A DNA stretch of 64,000 bases from Xestospongia bergquistia (taxonomy: Eukaryota > Porifera > Demospongiae > Haplosclerida > Petrosiidae): NCBI GenBank assembly GCA_963965975.1, contig OZ014415.1, forward strand, positions 3,725,001-3,789,000, written 5' to 3'. Under the pieces are notes generated by a model. The model searched no databases and was not told where the DNA came from. It saw only the letters and a list, made by a program, of their open reading frames with translations. Below, piece after piece: positions 1 to 13,200 of this stretch (its first letter is position 1; every line of letters starts with the position of its first letter). A program made the translations under genes and the position numbers.

Positions 1-439
1 ATTATTCAATACTCTCTAGTTTTATAACAAGATGAAATCATGCTATCACCACTGTCAGAAAACCAAAAAACAATCTCATGTATTTATTTAGTACCCAAAT
101 TCAAGTAGTATGCATGACAATTGCTGTCCTATGTATGTACACAATAATTCTATTTGTAAACAATTTAAATCGAATAATTCAAAGCTAAACAAATGATTCT
201 TCAATTCATGTCCATCGCTGCTATTTTGGTGTCTGCATCTCAATTGATTATTGAAAAATTTATGAAAAAGTGATGTCTGTACATCTGATGGTGTCTGATA
301 GGAATAGGTATGAAAACTGATCAACACATATTGTTATAAAAAGAAATGACACTTTTTTCTAATATTATGATAAGGTCTTTGCATCCTCTTCTACTTTCAA
401 TATTCATATAAGCACAAAAGTATAAAAAGTCATGTTATA

Positions 440-468
440 TGAGAAAGTCAGTTATATTGACTTTCTCA
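440..468. repeat. Intronic hairpin next to exon A1 donor
   Basis: A perfect 11-bp inverted repeat (TGAGAAAGTCA / TGACTTTCTCA) with a 7-nt loop, GTTATAT. It lies 26 nt downstream of the A-exon donor on the transcribed minus strand. It is present beside all four A-exon copies. Confidence 0.75.
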
Positions 469-494
469 TACACCATGTGTGCATGAACACTAAC

Positions 495-593
495 TTTGTT
501 GACAAGATCTAGATTGGCTCCTTTCTGTGTTAAAATCAAAACAACATCTTGGTGTCTGTTCTCTACTGCTAACATGACTGCAGTAGATCCACT
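495..593 (-). CDS. Ankyrin repeat exon, type A, copy 1
   Basis: 99 nt, phase 0-0, acceptor TTTAG at 595-594 and donor AAA|GTTAGT at 495/494. Relative to copies 2 and 3 it has replacement changes in the turn: A-V-E-N-R-H-Q-D instead of A-A-E-N-G-H-H-D. The ankyrin turn glycine is therefore lost in this copy, which would weaken but not abolish the fold. This is the last exon in the window; the gene continues to the left. Confidence 0.8.
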
Positions 594-1149
594 CTAAATA
601 TATTATTAATTATCACATTAACATGAATCATAACATCAGTATATTACCTATACCAATACTTAGATGGATCAGTTATCAGTACACTAGTAACATTACAAAC
701 TTAGACAATATTATATATACTCAAACAAAATATGAGGCAAATCACTCTCAACAATTGGACATATAAACACAAATTCGAAACTTCAAACTAGTTTGTGACT
801 ATAGTAAAAAAATTACTTTTCAGTAGCATAGAGGAAGAGCTAGCAGTAATAGTTAATTGTTAGAAGAATAATAAGACAATTCTAACCAATACTAAATACT
901 GTGAACAAACAATGGATAAAAAGCATTAAAGTTTGTAAAAGAGTAACGAAATTATTATTAAATGTCCTCCCTTAATTTTTTAAAGATACTGACTTAAACT
1001 GACTAGATCTACATTGCATTATTAGCTACAATGTCTATGCATGACTATAGTTTTAAAATGATGAAACAATAGGCAGAGAAACAAACTAGCAAGAAACGTT
1101 AAGTATTCTAAGAAACACTTAATCTGCTCACATTCACAGATTGGGATAA

Positions 1150-4100
1150 CAAAATTTATTGCCATCTCAAAGGATCTACAATTAAAGGATGAATTTCATT
1201 GCCACTTCTTGGTCTTAAAGCTTGCATACAATGACATAATAAAATTACAAAAGTGGATAAACATAGATACCACACATTCCAAAACATTGATATTACATAC
1301 TGCTAAGCTTCCCATGCAAACTATTAAAAACCATTAACATCAATACAAACAATCAAGTAAATAAAATAACAACATTCAATTCAAAAGACTTAGAATGAAT
1401 ACTACATTATATCACACTTACCCGCTATTATATTTTAATCAACACATTCAGACGACAAGTAATCACAGCAACATAAATGTTAGAAACAAAACAATAGTGT
1501 AAATAAAATCACAACAACACATTAAATATACTTAGAATACTTTATATCAAAATTACAAATCTTATATTGCATAGGACACATTCACATTATAAGTAATAAT
1601 ACCAATATAAATGTGGAAACCAAATGCAATATTGTAAACAAACTGACAACACATTCAATATGCTCAAAATTCATGCTAGGCTATAGCTATACAATGCTAA
1701 ACATATACTAGGTAGAGAAACACCTGAACAAGAAGATTTAAGCATTATTAGTGATATCTAATGTCGTATCACATGCAGTTAGTGTTAACAAAATTCATTG
1801 CTGAAATTGGAATGAGAAGTTAAAGGATCCACTTTAATGTCATTTGTTGATCTCATAAGATGCTATTACAATATAGTAGTGAATAAAACTGTGAAAGTGG
1901 ATACACATAGATACCATACAATCCAAAACATCTCTCGTACATCATGCGAAGCTTTCTGTCTAAGGCATTAAAAACCATTAACGTCAATACAATAAGGTAA
2001 ATAAAATAACAATATTCAATTCAATGACTTAGAATGAATACTACATTATATCACACTTACCAGCTAATATATTTTAAACAACACATTCAGACGACAAGTA
2101 ATCACAGCAACATAAATGTTAGAAACAAAAAATAGAATAAACAAAATCACAACAGCACATTAAATATACTTAGAATACTTTATATCAAAATTTACATCCT
2201 ATTATATTGTAAAGGACACATTCACATTATAAGTAATAATACCAACATAAATGTGGAAACCAGTGAAATAATGTAAGCAAACTGACAACACATTCGATAT
2301 GCTCAAAATTCATACTAAGCTATTGCTATAAAATGCTAAACATATAGGTAGAGAAACAGCTTAGCAAGAAGATTTAAGCATTACTAGTGATATCTAATGT
2401 CGTTTCACATGCAGTTAGTGTTAACAAAATTCATTGCTGATATTGAAATCAATAGTTAAAGGATCAACTTTAATGTCATTTGTTAATCTCATAAAATGCT
2501 ATTACAATATAGTAGTGAATAAAATTGCAAAAGTGGATACACTTAGATATCACACAATCCAAAACATCTATTGTACAGCAGGTGAAGCTTTCCTTAAAAG
2601 GCATTAAAAACCATTAACGTCAATACAATAAGGTAAATAAAATAACAATATTCAATTCAATGACTTAGAATGAATACTACATTATATCACACTTACCAGC
2701 TAATATATTTTAAACAACACATTCAGACGACAAGTAATCACAGCAACATAAATGTTAGAAACAAAAAATAGAATAAACAAAATCACAACAGCACATTAAA
2801 TATACTTAGAATACTTTATATCAAAATTTACATCCTATTATATTGTAAAGGACACATTCACATTATAAGTAATAATACCAACATAAATGTGGAAACCAGT
2901 GAAATACTGTAAACAAACTGACAACACATTCGATATGCTCAAAATTCATACTAAGCTATTGCTATAAAATGCTAAACATATAGGTAGAGAAACAGCTTAG
3001 CAAGAAGATTTAAGCATTACTAGTGATATCTAATGTCGTTTCACATGCAGTTAGTGTTAACAAAATTCATTGCTGATATTGAAATCAACAGTTAAAGGAT
3101 CAACTTTAATGTCATTTGTTAATCTCATAAAATGTTATTACAATATAGTAGTGAATAAAATTGCAAAAGTGGATACACTTAGATATCACACAATCCAAAA
3201 CATCTATTGTACAGCAGGTGAAGCTTTCCTTAAAAGGCATTAAAAACCATTAACGTCAATACAATAAGGTAAATAAAATAACAATATTCAATTCAATGAC
3301 TTAGAATGAATACTACATTATATCACACTTACCAGCTAATATATTTTAAACAACACATTCAGACGACAAGTAATCACAGCAACATAAATGTTAGAAACAA
3401 AAAATAGAATAAACAAAATCACAACAGCACATTAAATATACTTAGAATACTTTATATCAAAATTTACATCCTATTATATTGTAAAGGACACATTCACATT
3501 ATAAGTAATAATACCAACATAAATGTGGAAACCAGTGAAATACTGTAAACAAACTGACAACACATTCGATATGCTCAAAATTCATACTAGGCTATTGCTA
3601 TAAAATGCTAAACATATAGGTAGAGAAACAGCTTAGCAAGAAGATTTAAGCATTACTAGTGATATCTAATGTCGTTTCACATGCAGTTAGTGTTAACAAA
3701 ATTCATTGCTGATATTGAAATCAACAGTTAAAGGATCAACTTTAATGTCATTTGTTAATCTCATAAAATGCTATTACAATATAGTAGTGAATAAAATTGC
3801 AAAAGTGGATACACATAGATATCACACAATCCAAAACATCTATTGTACAGCAGGTGAAGCTTTCCTTAAAAGGCATTAAAAACCATTAACGTCAATACAA
3901 TAAGGTAAATAAAATAACAATATTCAATTCAATGACTTAGAATTAATACTACATTATATCACACTTACCCACTATTATATTTTAAACAACACATTTAGAT
4001 GATAAGTAATCACAGCAACATAAATGTGAAAACAAAAAATAGAATAAACAAAATCACAACAGCACATTAAATATACTTAGAATAATTTATATCAAAATTA

Positions 4101-7100
4101 CATCCTCTTATATTGTAAAGGACACATTCACATTATAAGTAATAATACCAACATAAATGTGGAAACCAAATGCAATACTGTAAACAAACTGACAACACAT
4201 TCGATATGCTCAAAATTCATACTAGGCTATTTTTTGTAAAATGCTAAACATATAGATAGTGAAACAGCTTAGGAACAACATTTTAGCATTATTAATTAGT
4301 GATACCTAATGTCTTATCACATGCAGTTAGTGTTAACAAAGTTCATTGCTGATATTGAAATTAGCATTTTAAGGATCCACTTTAATGTCATTTGTTGATC
4401 TCATAAGCTGCTATTACAATATAGTAGTGAACAAAATTGCAAAAGTGGATACACATAGATACCACACAATACAAAACATCTATTGTACAGCATGTGAAGC
4501 TTTCCTTAAAAGCCATTAAAAAACATTAATGTCAATACAATAAGGTAAATAAAATAACAATATTCAATTCAATGACTTAGAATGAATACTACATTATATC
4601 ACACTTACCCACTATTATATTTTAAACAACACATTTAGATGATAAGTAATCACAGCAACATAAATGTGAAAACAAAAAATAGAATAAACAAAATCACAAC
4701 AGCACATTAAATATACTTAAAATAATTTATATCAAAATTACATCCTATTATATTGTAAAGGACACATTCACATTATAAGTAATAATACCAACATAAATGT
4801 GGAAACCAAATGCAATACCGTAAACAAACTGACAACACATTCGATATGCTCAAAGTTCATACTAGGCTATTCTTTGTAAAATGCTAAACATATAGGTAGA
4901 GAAACAGCATAGCAAGAAGATTTAAGCATTATTAGTGATATCTAATGTCATATCACATGCAGTTAATGTTAACAAATTCATTGCTGATATTGAAATCAAC
5001 AGTTAAAGGTCAACTTTAATGTCATGTATTGATCTCATAAGCTGCTATTACAATATAGTAGTGAATAAAATTGCAAAAGTGGATACACTTAGATATCACA
5101 CAATACAAAACATCTATTGTACAGCACGTGAAGCTTTCCTTAAAAGCCATTAAAAACCATTAACGTCAATACAATAAGGTAAATAAAATAACAATATTCA
5201 ATTCAATGACTTAGAATGAATACTACATTATATCACACTTACCGGCTATTATATTTTAAACAACACATTTAGATGATAAGTAATCACAACAACATAAATG
5301 TGAAAACAAAAAATAGAATAAACAAAATCACAACAGCACATTAAATATACTTAAAATAATTTATATCAAAATTACATCCTTTTATATTGTAAAAGACACA
5401 TTCACATTATAAGTAACAATACCAACATAAATGTGGAAACCAAATGCAATACCGTAAACAAACTGACAACACATTCGATATGCTCAAAGTTCATATTAGG
5501 CTATTTTTTGTAAAATGCTAAACATATAGGTAGAGAAACAGCATAGCAAGAAGATTTAAGCATTATTAGTGATATCTAATGTCTTATCACATGCAGTTAA
5601 TGTTAACAAATTCATTGCTGATATTGAAATCAACAGTTAAAGGATCAACTTTAATGTCATTTGTTGATCTCATAAGCTTCTATTACAATATAGTAGTGAA
5701 TAAAATTGCAAAAGTGGATACACATAGATATCACACAATCTAAAACATCTATTGTATAGCACATGAAGCTTTCCGTTCAAGCTTTTAAAAACCATTAACG
5801 TCAATACAATAAGGTAAATAAAATAACAATATTCAATTCAAAGACTTAGAATGAATACTACATTATATCACACTTACCTCCTGTTATATTTTAAACAACA
5901 CATTTAGATAATAAGTAATCACAGCAACATAAATGTGAAAACAAAAAATAGAATAAACAAAATCACAACAACACATTAAATATACTTAGAATACTTTATA
6001 TCAAAATTATATCCTCTTATACATTCACATTATAAGTAATAATACCAACATAAATGTGGAAACCAAATGTAATACCATAAACAAACTGACAACACATTCG
6101 ATATGCTCAACATTCATACTAGGCTATTGTAATAAAATGCTAAACATATAGATAGTGAAACAGCTTAGCAAGAACATTCTAGCATTATTAATGATACCTA
6201 ATGTCGTATCACATGCAGTTAGTGTTAACAAAATTCATTGCTGATATTGAAATTAACAGTTAAAGGATCCACTTTAATGTCATTTGTTGCTCTTATAAGC
6301 TGCTATTGCCATATAGTAATGAATAAAATTGTTAAAGTGGATACACATAGATACCACACAATCCAAAACATCTATTGTACAGCATGTGAAGCTTTCCGTC
6401 CAAGCATTTAAAAAGTTAAAAAAACCATTAATGTCAATACAATAAGGTAAATAAAATAAAAATATTCAATTCAAAGACTTAGAATGAATACTATATTATA
6501 ACAAAATCACAACAACACATTAAATATACTTAGAATACTTTATATCAAAATTACAATCTCTTATATTGTAAAGGACACATTCACATTATATGTAATAATA
6601 CCAACATAAATGTGTAAACCAAATGCAATACCATAAACCAACTGACAACACATTCGATATGCTCAAAATTCATACTAGGCTATAGCTATAAAATGATCAA
6701 TATATAGGTAGAGAAACAGCTTAGCAAAAAGTTTTAAGCATAATTAGCGATACCCAATGTCATACCAATTACAGTTAGAGTTAACAAAACTTTTTGTTGA
6801 TATTGGTTAATTAATGCACTTATTGTCATTTTTGTTGCTTTCATATGTTGCAATAACATGTGAAAATAATGCAAAAGTGGATGGATACACATAGATTCCA
6901 CACAATCCAAAACAATTATGCTATACTCTGCCAAGCTTCCTATAAAGGCATTAAAAACTAATAACATCAATACAATAGGGTAAATAAAATAACAACATTC
7001 AATTCAAAAGACTTTGAATTCATACTATATTATATCACACTTACCCACTATTATATTTTAAACAACATGTTCAGATGTCAAGTAATCACAGGAATATAAA

Positions 7101-7645
7101 TGTGAAAAAAAACAATATAAGTTAACAAAATCAAAACAACATATTCAATATAAAAGATAAAAATAAAAAATTAAAAAATATATTGCAAGGACACATTCAC
7201 ATTATAAGTAATAACAGCCATAGGGTAAATAAAATAACAACATTCAATTCAAAAGACTTTGAATTCATACTATATTATATCACACTTACCCACTATTATA
7301 TTTTAAACAACATGTTCAGATGTCAAGTAATCACAGGAATATAAATGTGAAAAAAAACAATATAAGTTAACAAAATCAAAACAACATATTCAATATAATA
7401 CCCTTTGACCATTATTAGTGATAGATGCCCAATGTTATAGCAATCACAGTTAGGGTTAACGAAATTCATTTCTAATATTCGGAATCAGCAGTTACAGGAT
7501 GAATCTATTTTAATGTCAGTTTTGATCTCATAGCTTGCACTAACAATTATAATAAATAAAATTATTGGAAAGTGGATATAGATACCACATAATCCAAAAC
7601 AATTATACTACAGCCTGCCAAGTTCCCATGCAAGGCATTAAACGT
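1150..7645. repeat. 636-bp intronic satellite, array 1
   Basis: The landmark ACATGCAGTT recurs at 1771, 2407, 3043, 3679, 4319, 4955, 5589 and 6211, giving spacings of 636, 636, 636, 640, 636, 634 and 622 bp. The first and last units are degenerate. Units also share the block CACATTCACATTATAAGTAATA. The array lies in the intron between exons B1 and A1. Short ORFs inside it are not conserved as protein and I regard them as chance. Confidence 0.9.
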
Positions 7646-8408
7646 TTTCATTTGATAGAATCTATATTCTATTAGTAGACTCGGGCTAGGTAAACTTGAA
7701 GTTCTTTTTTTTTTTTCATTCTTTTCTATTTCTTCACTAACATTGTAGGTAACAATGTACTACAACTGATGACAACTCATTGTTGTGCTACAATTGTAGC
7801 ATATAATTGAAAACTTTCTCATTAAATGTAGGGATGGTACTACAATGACAGCATGAACATCTATCCATAACAGACACAATATCAAGAGCATGACGGTTAT
7901 TTCTCATAATGTTTTCTTGTACCAGAAAACCATAACAAGATGTTTGAAGTTTAAACTGTTAACTTAGATAGAAAATTAGTACTTTCATTTGAGAATGTGT
8001 ACAAACTATGCAAAAATTTCAAATAAATCCAAATAAGAATATTTTGAAAAAATGAAGTAAATGTCAGAAGCTACTCCAAGTTCTGTATAAACTACTAGTA
8101 TCATTCTTAAAGCACTTGAAATAAAATTTCTAAAAGCATATACCTTAGGGAAAAACATTAATTTCTCTATAAAATAATATTTTAAATCTTCTAGCTTTGT
8201 AATTATCTATGCACAAAGACAACAATATGAACAATTAAGAAAAACATCATGCTGCCCTTATACTGCTACTACCACATGTTTTATGTACTTGTTAGAGTTA
8301 GGTAAAGTGGTTTTATATTATTACAATATCTATTGTATGTCTTCTCTAATAGTTATTATCCATTCACACAACATAAAGAATACGGTTCATTATTGTGATC
8401 TCAATTAC

Positions 8409-8507
8409 CGTAGTAACAACATTGATATCAGCATTATGGTTGACTAATACTTCAACGATGTCTGTATGTCCATTGAAACTTGCATAATGAAGAGCTGCCC
8501 ATCCACT
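8409..8507 (-). CDS. Ankyrin repeat exon, type B, copy 1
   Basis: 99 nt, phase 0-0, acceptor CTAATAG at 8509-8508 and donor ACG|GTAATT at 8409/8408. It encodes a 33-residue ankyrin repeat with W-A-A-L-H-Y-A and N-G-H-T-D-I-V. The upstream polypyrimidine stretch on the minus strand (a run of T before CTAATAG) supports the acceptor. Confidence 0.85.
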
Positions 8508-9552
8508 CTATTAGAAAAAACACACAATCAATCAACTGTAAAATCAAACTCTTAACACTCTACAATAACAGTACAAACATACAAACTCTCTCTATTGTCT
8601 TATATTCATGCACTTTGTCCTTAACATTATAACATATTACATTCATATATGGTCTACATTTAAGTCATGTTGTACATGTAAGACTTGACAAAATCTATTA
8701 CTAGTAAGCCTTAATTATTTTTAAAATTTTTAAAGACAAATTCATGCAAGATGGATTAAAAGTATATACAGTGTAATATGAGGGACTGATAAACAAGATG
8801 CAAACAGAAAATTACTACAATTTAGACCTATACTATTGACTAAACAGACCACCATCTGACAAAAATAGAACATGTTGCTCTTTATGTGCTTAGCATATCA
8901 GCTATCATCATCTTTGTATTAACAAAATGCTCTCTAATTATATTTTAAACAAGTCTAACCAACATCATCTCTCTTTGACAATTGTTACATCTCACAAACT
9001 ATAGGTCTGTAATAATCTGTACAATAAAAAGGTCAGTGTTTCAATTAGAGACTTGTTAATAATAGCAAGAAGCATTCCAGTTCCAGAAATATACCACTGC
9101 TGGACTCATTATGACCATTAAATTATTCAATACTCTCTAGTTTTATAACAAGATGAAATCATGCTATCACCACTGTCAGAAAACCAAAAAACAATCTCAT
9201 GTATTTATTTAGTACCCAAATTCAAGTAGTATGCATGACAATTGCTGTCCTATGTATGTACACAACAATTCTATTTGTAAACAATTTAAATCGAATAATT
9301 CAAAGCTAAACAAATGATTCTTCAATTCATGTCCATCGCTGCTGTCTGCATCTCAATTGATTATCGAAAAATTTATGAAAAAGTGATGTCTGTACATCTG
9401 ATGGTGTCTGATAGGAATAGGTATGAAAACTGAGCAACACAAATGTTATAAAAAGAAATGACACTTTTTTCTAATATTGTGATAAGGTCTTTGCATCCTC
9501 TTCTACTTTCAATATTCATATAAGCACAAAAGTATAAAAAGTCATGTTATAA

Positions 9553-9579
9553 GAGAAAGTCAGTTATATTGACTTTCTC
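9553..9579. repeat. Intronic hairpin next to exon A2 donor
   Basis: The same stem-loop with a 10-bp perfect stem; the outermost pair is lost by one substitution. The loop GTTATAT is unchanged. Confidence 0.7.
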
Positions 9580-9606
9580 ATACACCATGTGCGCATGAAC
9601 ACTAAC

Positions 9607-9705
9607 TTTGTTGACAAGATCTAGATTGGCTCCTTTCTGTGTTAAAATCAAAACAACATCATGGTGTCCGTTCTCTGCTGCTAACATGACTGCAGTAGAT
9701 CCACT
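9607..9705 (-). CDS. Ankyrin repeat exon, type A, copy 2
   Basis: 99 nt, phase 0-0, with acceptor TTTAG and donor AAA|GTTAGT as in the other A exons. It carries the consensus A-A-E-N-G-H core of the ankyrin helix-turn-helix. About 1.1 kb separates it from exon B copy 1 on the downstream (lower-coordinate) side. About 7.7 kb separates it from exon B copy 2 on the upstream side, and most of that gap is satellite. Confidence 0.85.
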
Positions 9706-10259
9706 CTAAATATATTATTAATTATCACATTAACATAATCATAACATCAGTATATTACCTATACCAATACTTAGATGGATCAGTTATCAGTACACTAGTA
9801 ACATTACAAACTTAGACAATATTATATATACTCAAACAAAATATGAGGCAAATCACTCTCAACAATTGGACATTATAAACACAAATTCGAAACTTCAAAC
9901 TAGTTTGTGACTGTAGTAAAAAATTACTTTCAGTAGCATAGAGGAAGAGCTAACAGTAATAGTTAATTGTTGGAAGAATAATAAGACAATTCTATCCAAT
10001 ACTAAATACTATGAACAAACAATGGATAAAAAGCATTAAAGTTTGTAAATAAGTAACGAAATTATTATTAAATGTCCTCCCTTAATTTTTTAAAGATACT
10101 GACTTTAACTGACTAGATCTACATTGCATTATTAGCTACAATATCAATGCATGACTATAGTTTTAAAATGATAAAACAATAGGCAGAGAAACAAACTAGC
10201 AAGAAACGTTAAGTATTCTAAGAAACACTTATTCTGCTCACATTCACAGATTGTGATAA

Positions 10260-13200
10260 CAAAATTTATTGCCATCTCAAAGGATCTACAATTAAAGGAT
10301 GAATTTCATTGCCACTTCTTGGTCTTAAAGCTTGCATACAATGACATAATAAAATTACAAAAGTGGATACACATAGATACCACACATTCCAAAACATTTA
10401 TACTATAGACTGCCAAGCTTCCCATGCAAACCATTAAAAACCATTAACGTCAATACAAACAATAAAGTAAATAAAATAACAACATTCAATTCAAAAGACT
10501 TAGAATTCATACTACATTAGATCACACTTACCGGCTATTATATTTTAAACAACACATTTAAATGATAAGTAATCACAGCAACATAAATGTGAAAACAAAA
10601 AATAGAATAAACAAAATCACAACAACACATTAAATATACTTAGAATACTTTATATCAAAATTACAATCTTATATTGCATAGGACACATTCACATTATAAG
10701 TAATAATACCAATATAAATGTGGAAACCAAATGCAATATTGTAAACAAACTGACAACACATTCAATATGCTCAAAATTCATGCTAGGCTATTGCTATACA
10801 ATGCTAAACATATACTAGGTAAAGAAACAGCTGAACAAGAAGATTTAAACATTATTAATAATATCTAATGTCATATCACATGCAGTTAGTGTTAACAAAA
10901 TTCATTGCTGAAATTGGAATGAGCAGTTAAAGGATCCATTTTAATGTCATTTGTTGATCTCATAAGCTGCTATTACAATAATCATAGTAGTGAATAAAAC
11001 TGTAAAAGTGGATACACATAGATATCACACAATCCAAAACATCTCTTGTACAGCATGCAAAGCTTTCTGTCCAAGGCATTAAAAACAATTAACGTCAATA
11101 CAATAAGGTAAATAAAATAACAATATTCAATTCAAAGACTTAGAATGAATACTACATTATATCACACTTAAAACCTATTATATTTTAAACAACACATTCA
11201 GACAACAAGTAATCACAGTAACATAAATGTTAGAAACAAAACAATAGAATAAACAAAATCACAACAGCACATTAAATATACTTAGAATACTTTATATCAA
11301 AATTACATCCTCTTATATTGTAAAGGACACATTCACATTATAAGTAATAATACCAACATAAATGTGGTAACCAAATCCAATACTGTAAACAAACTGACAA
11401 CACATTCGATATGCTCAAAATTCATACTAGGCTATTGCTATAAAATGCTAAACATATAGGTAGAGAAACAGCATAGCAAGAAAATTTAAGCATTATTAGT
11501 GATATCTAATGTCGTATCACATGCAGTTAGTGTTAATAAGATTCATTGCTGATATTGAAATCAACAGTTAAAGGATCCACTTTAATGTCATTTGCTTATG
11601 TCATAACCTGCTATTACAAGATAGTAGTGAACAAAATTGCAAAAGTGGATACACATAGATATCACACAATCCAAAACATCTATTGTACAGCACGTGAAGC
11701 TTTCCGTCCAAGCTATTAAAAACCATTAACGTCAATACAATAATGTAAATAAAATAACAATATTCAATTCAAAGACTTAGAATAAATATTAAATTATATC
11801 ACACTTACCGGCTATTATATTTTAAACAACACATTTAGATGATAAGTAATCACAGCAACATAAATGTGAAAACAAAAAATAGAATAAACAAAATCACAAC
11901 AGCACATTAAATATACTTAGAATAATTTATATCAAAATTACATCCTCTTATATTGTAAAGGACACATTCACATTATAAGTAATAATACCAACATAAATGT
12001 GGAAACCAAATGCAATACTGTAAACAAACTGACAACACATTTGATATGCTCAAAATTCATACTAGGCTATTGCTATAAAATGCTAAACATATACGTAGAG
12101 AAACAGCATAGCAAGAAGATTTAAGCATTATTAGTCATATCTAATGTCGTATCACATGCAGTTAGTGTTAATAAGATTCATTGCTGATATTGAACTCAGC
12201 AGTTAAAGTATCCACTTTAATGTCATTTCTTGATCTAATAGGATGCTATTACAATGTAGTAGTGAATAAAATTGCAAAAGTGAATACACATAGATATCAC
12301 ACAACTCAAAACATCTATTGCACAGCACGTGAAGCTTTCCGTCAAAGCCATTAAAAACCTCAATACAATAAGGTAAATAAAATAACAATATTCAATTAGA
12401 ATGAATATTACATTATATCACACTTACCCACTATTATATTTTAAACAACACATTTAGATGATAAGTAATCACAGCAACATAAATGTGAAAACAAAAAATA
12501 GAATAAACAAAATCACAACAGCACATTAAATATACTTAGAATAATTTATATCAAAATTACATCCTATTATATTGTAAAGGACACATTCACATTATAAGTA
12601 ATAGTACCAACATAAATGTGGAAACCAAATGCAATACTGTAAACAAACTGACAACACATTCAATATGCTCAAAATTCATACTAGGCTATTGCTATAAAAT
12701 GCTAAACATATAGGTAGAGAAACAGCATGGCAAGAAGATTTAAGCATTATTAGTCATATCTAATGTCGTATCACATGCAGTTAGTGTTAACAAATTCATT
12801 GCTGACATTGAAATCAACAGTTAAAGGATCATCTTTAATGTCATGTATTGATCTCATAAGCTGCTATTACAATATAGTAGCAAATAAAATTGCAAAAGTG
12901 GATACACATAGATAACACACAATACAAAACATCTATTGTACAGCATGTGAAGCTTTCCTTAAAAGGCATTAAAAACCATTAACGTCAATACAATAAGGTA
13001 AATAAAATAACAATATTCAATTCAATGACTTAGAATGAATACTACATTATATCACACTTACCCACTATTATATTTTTAGCAACACATTTAGATGATAAGT
13101 AATCACAGCAACATAAATGTAAAAACAAAAAAATAGAATAAACAAAATCACAACAGCACATTAAATATACTTAGAATAATTTATATCTAAATTACATCCT

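Larger units (their letters stand above)
1..9121. repeat. Ankyrin macro-unit copy 1 (exons A1 and B1)
   Basis: The block starting ATTATTCAATACTC at 1 recurs at 9122, 18111 and 23231. This copy spans 9121 bp and holds exon A1, a satellite array, a unique stretch of about 300 bp (7650-7960) not seen in copies 2 and 3, and exon B1. Its start lies at the window edge, so the true unit boundary may be elsewhere in the cycle. Confidence 0.85.

Noticed and set aside
88..327. 79-codon minus-strand open frame near the left edge, recurring in other macro-units
   Set aside because: It is interrupted in the other copies (for example a different end at 18316) and sits in an intron beside exon A1.
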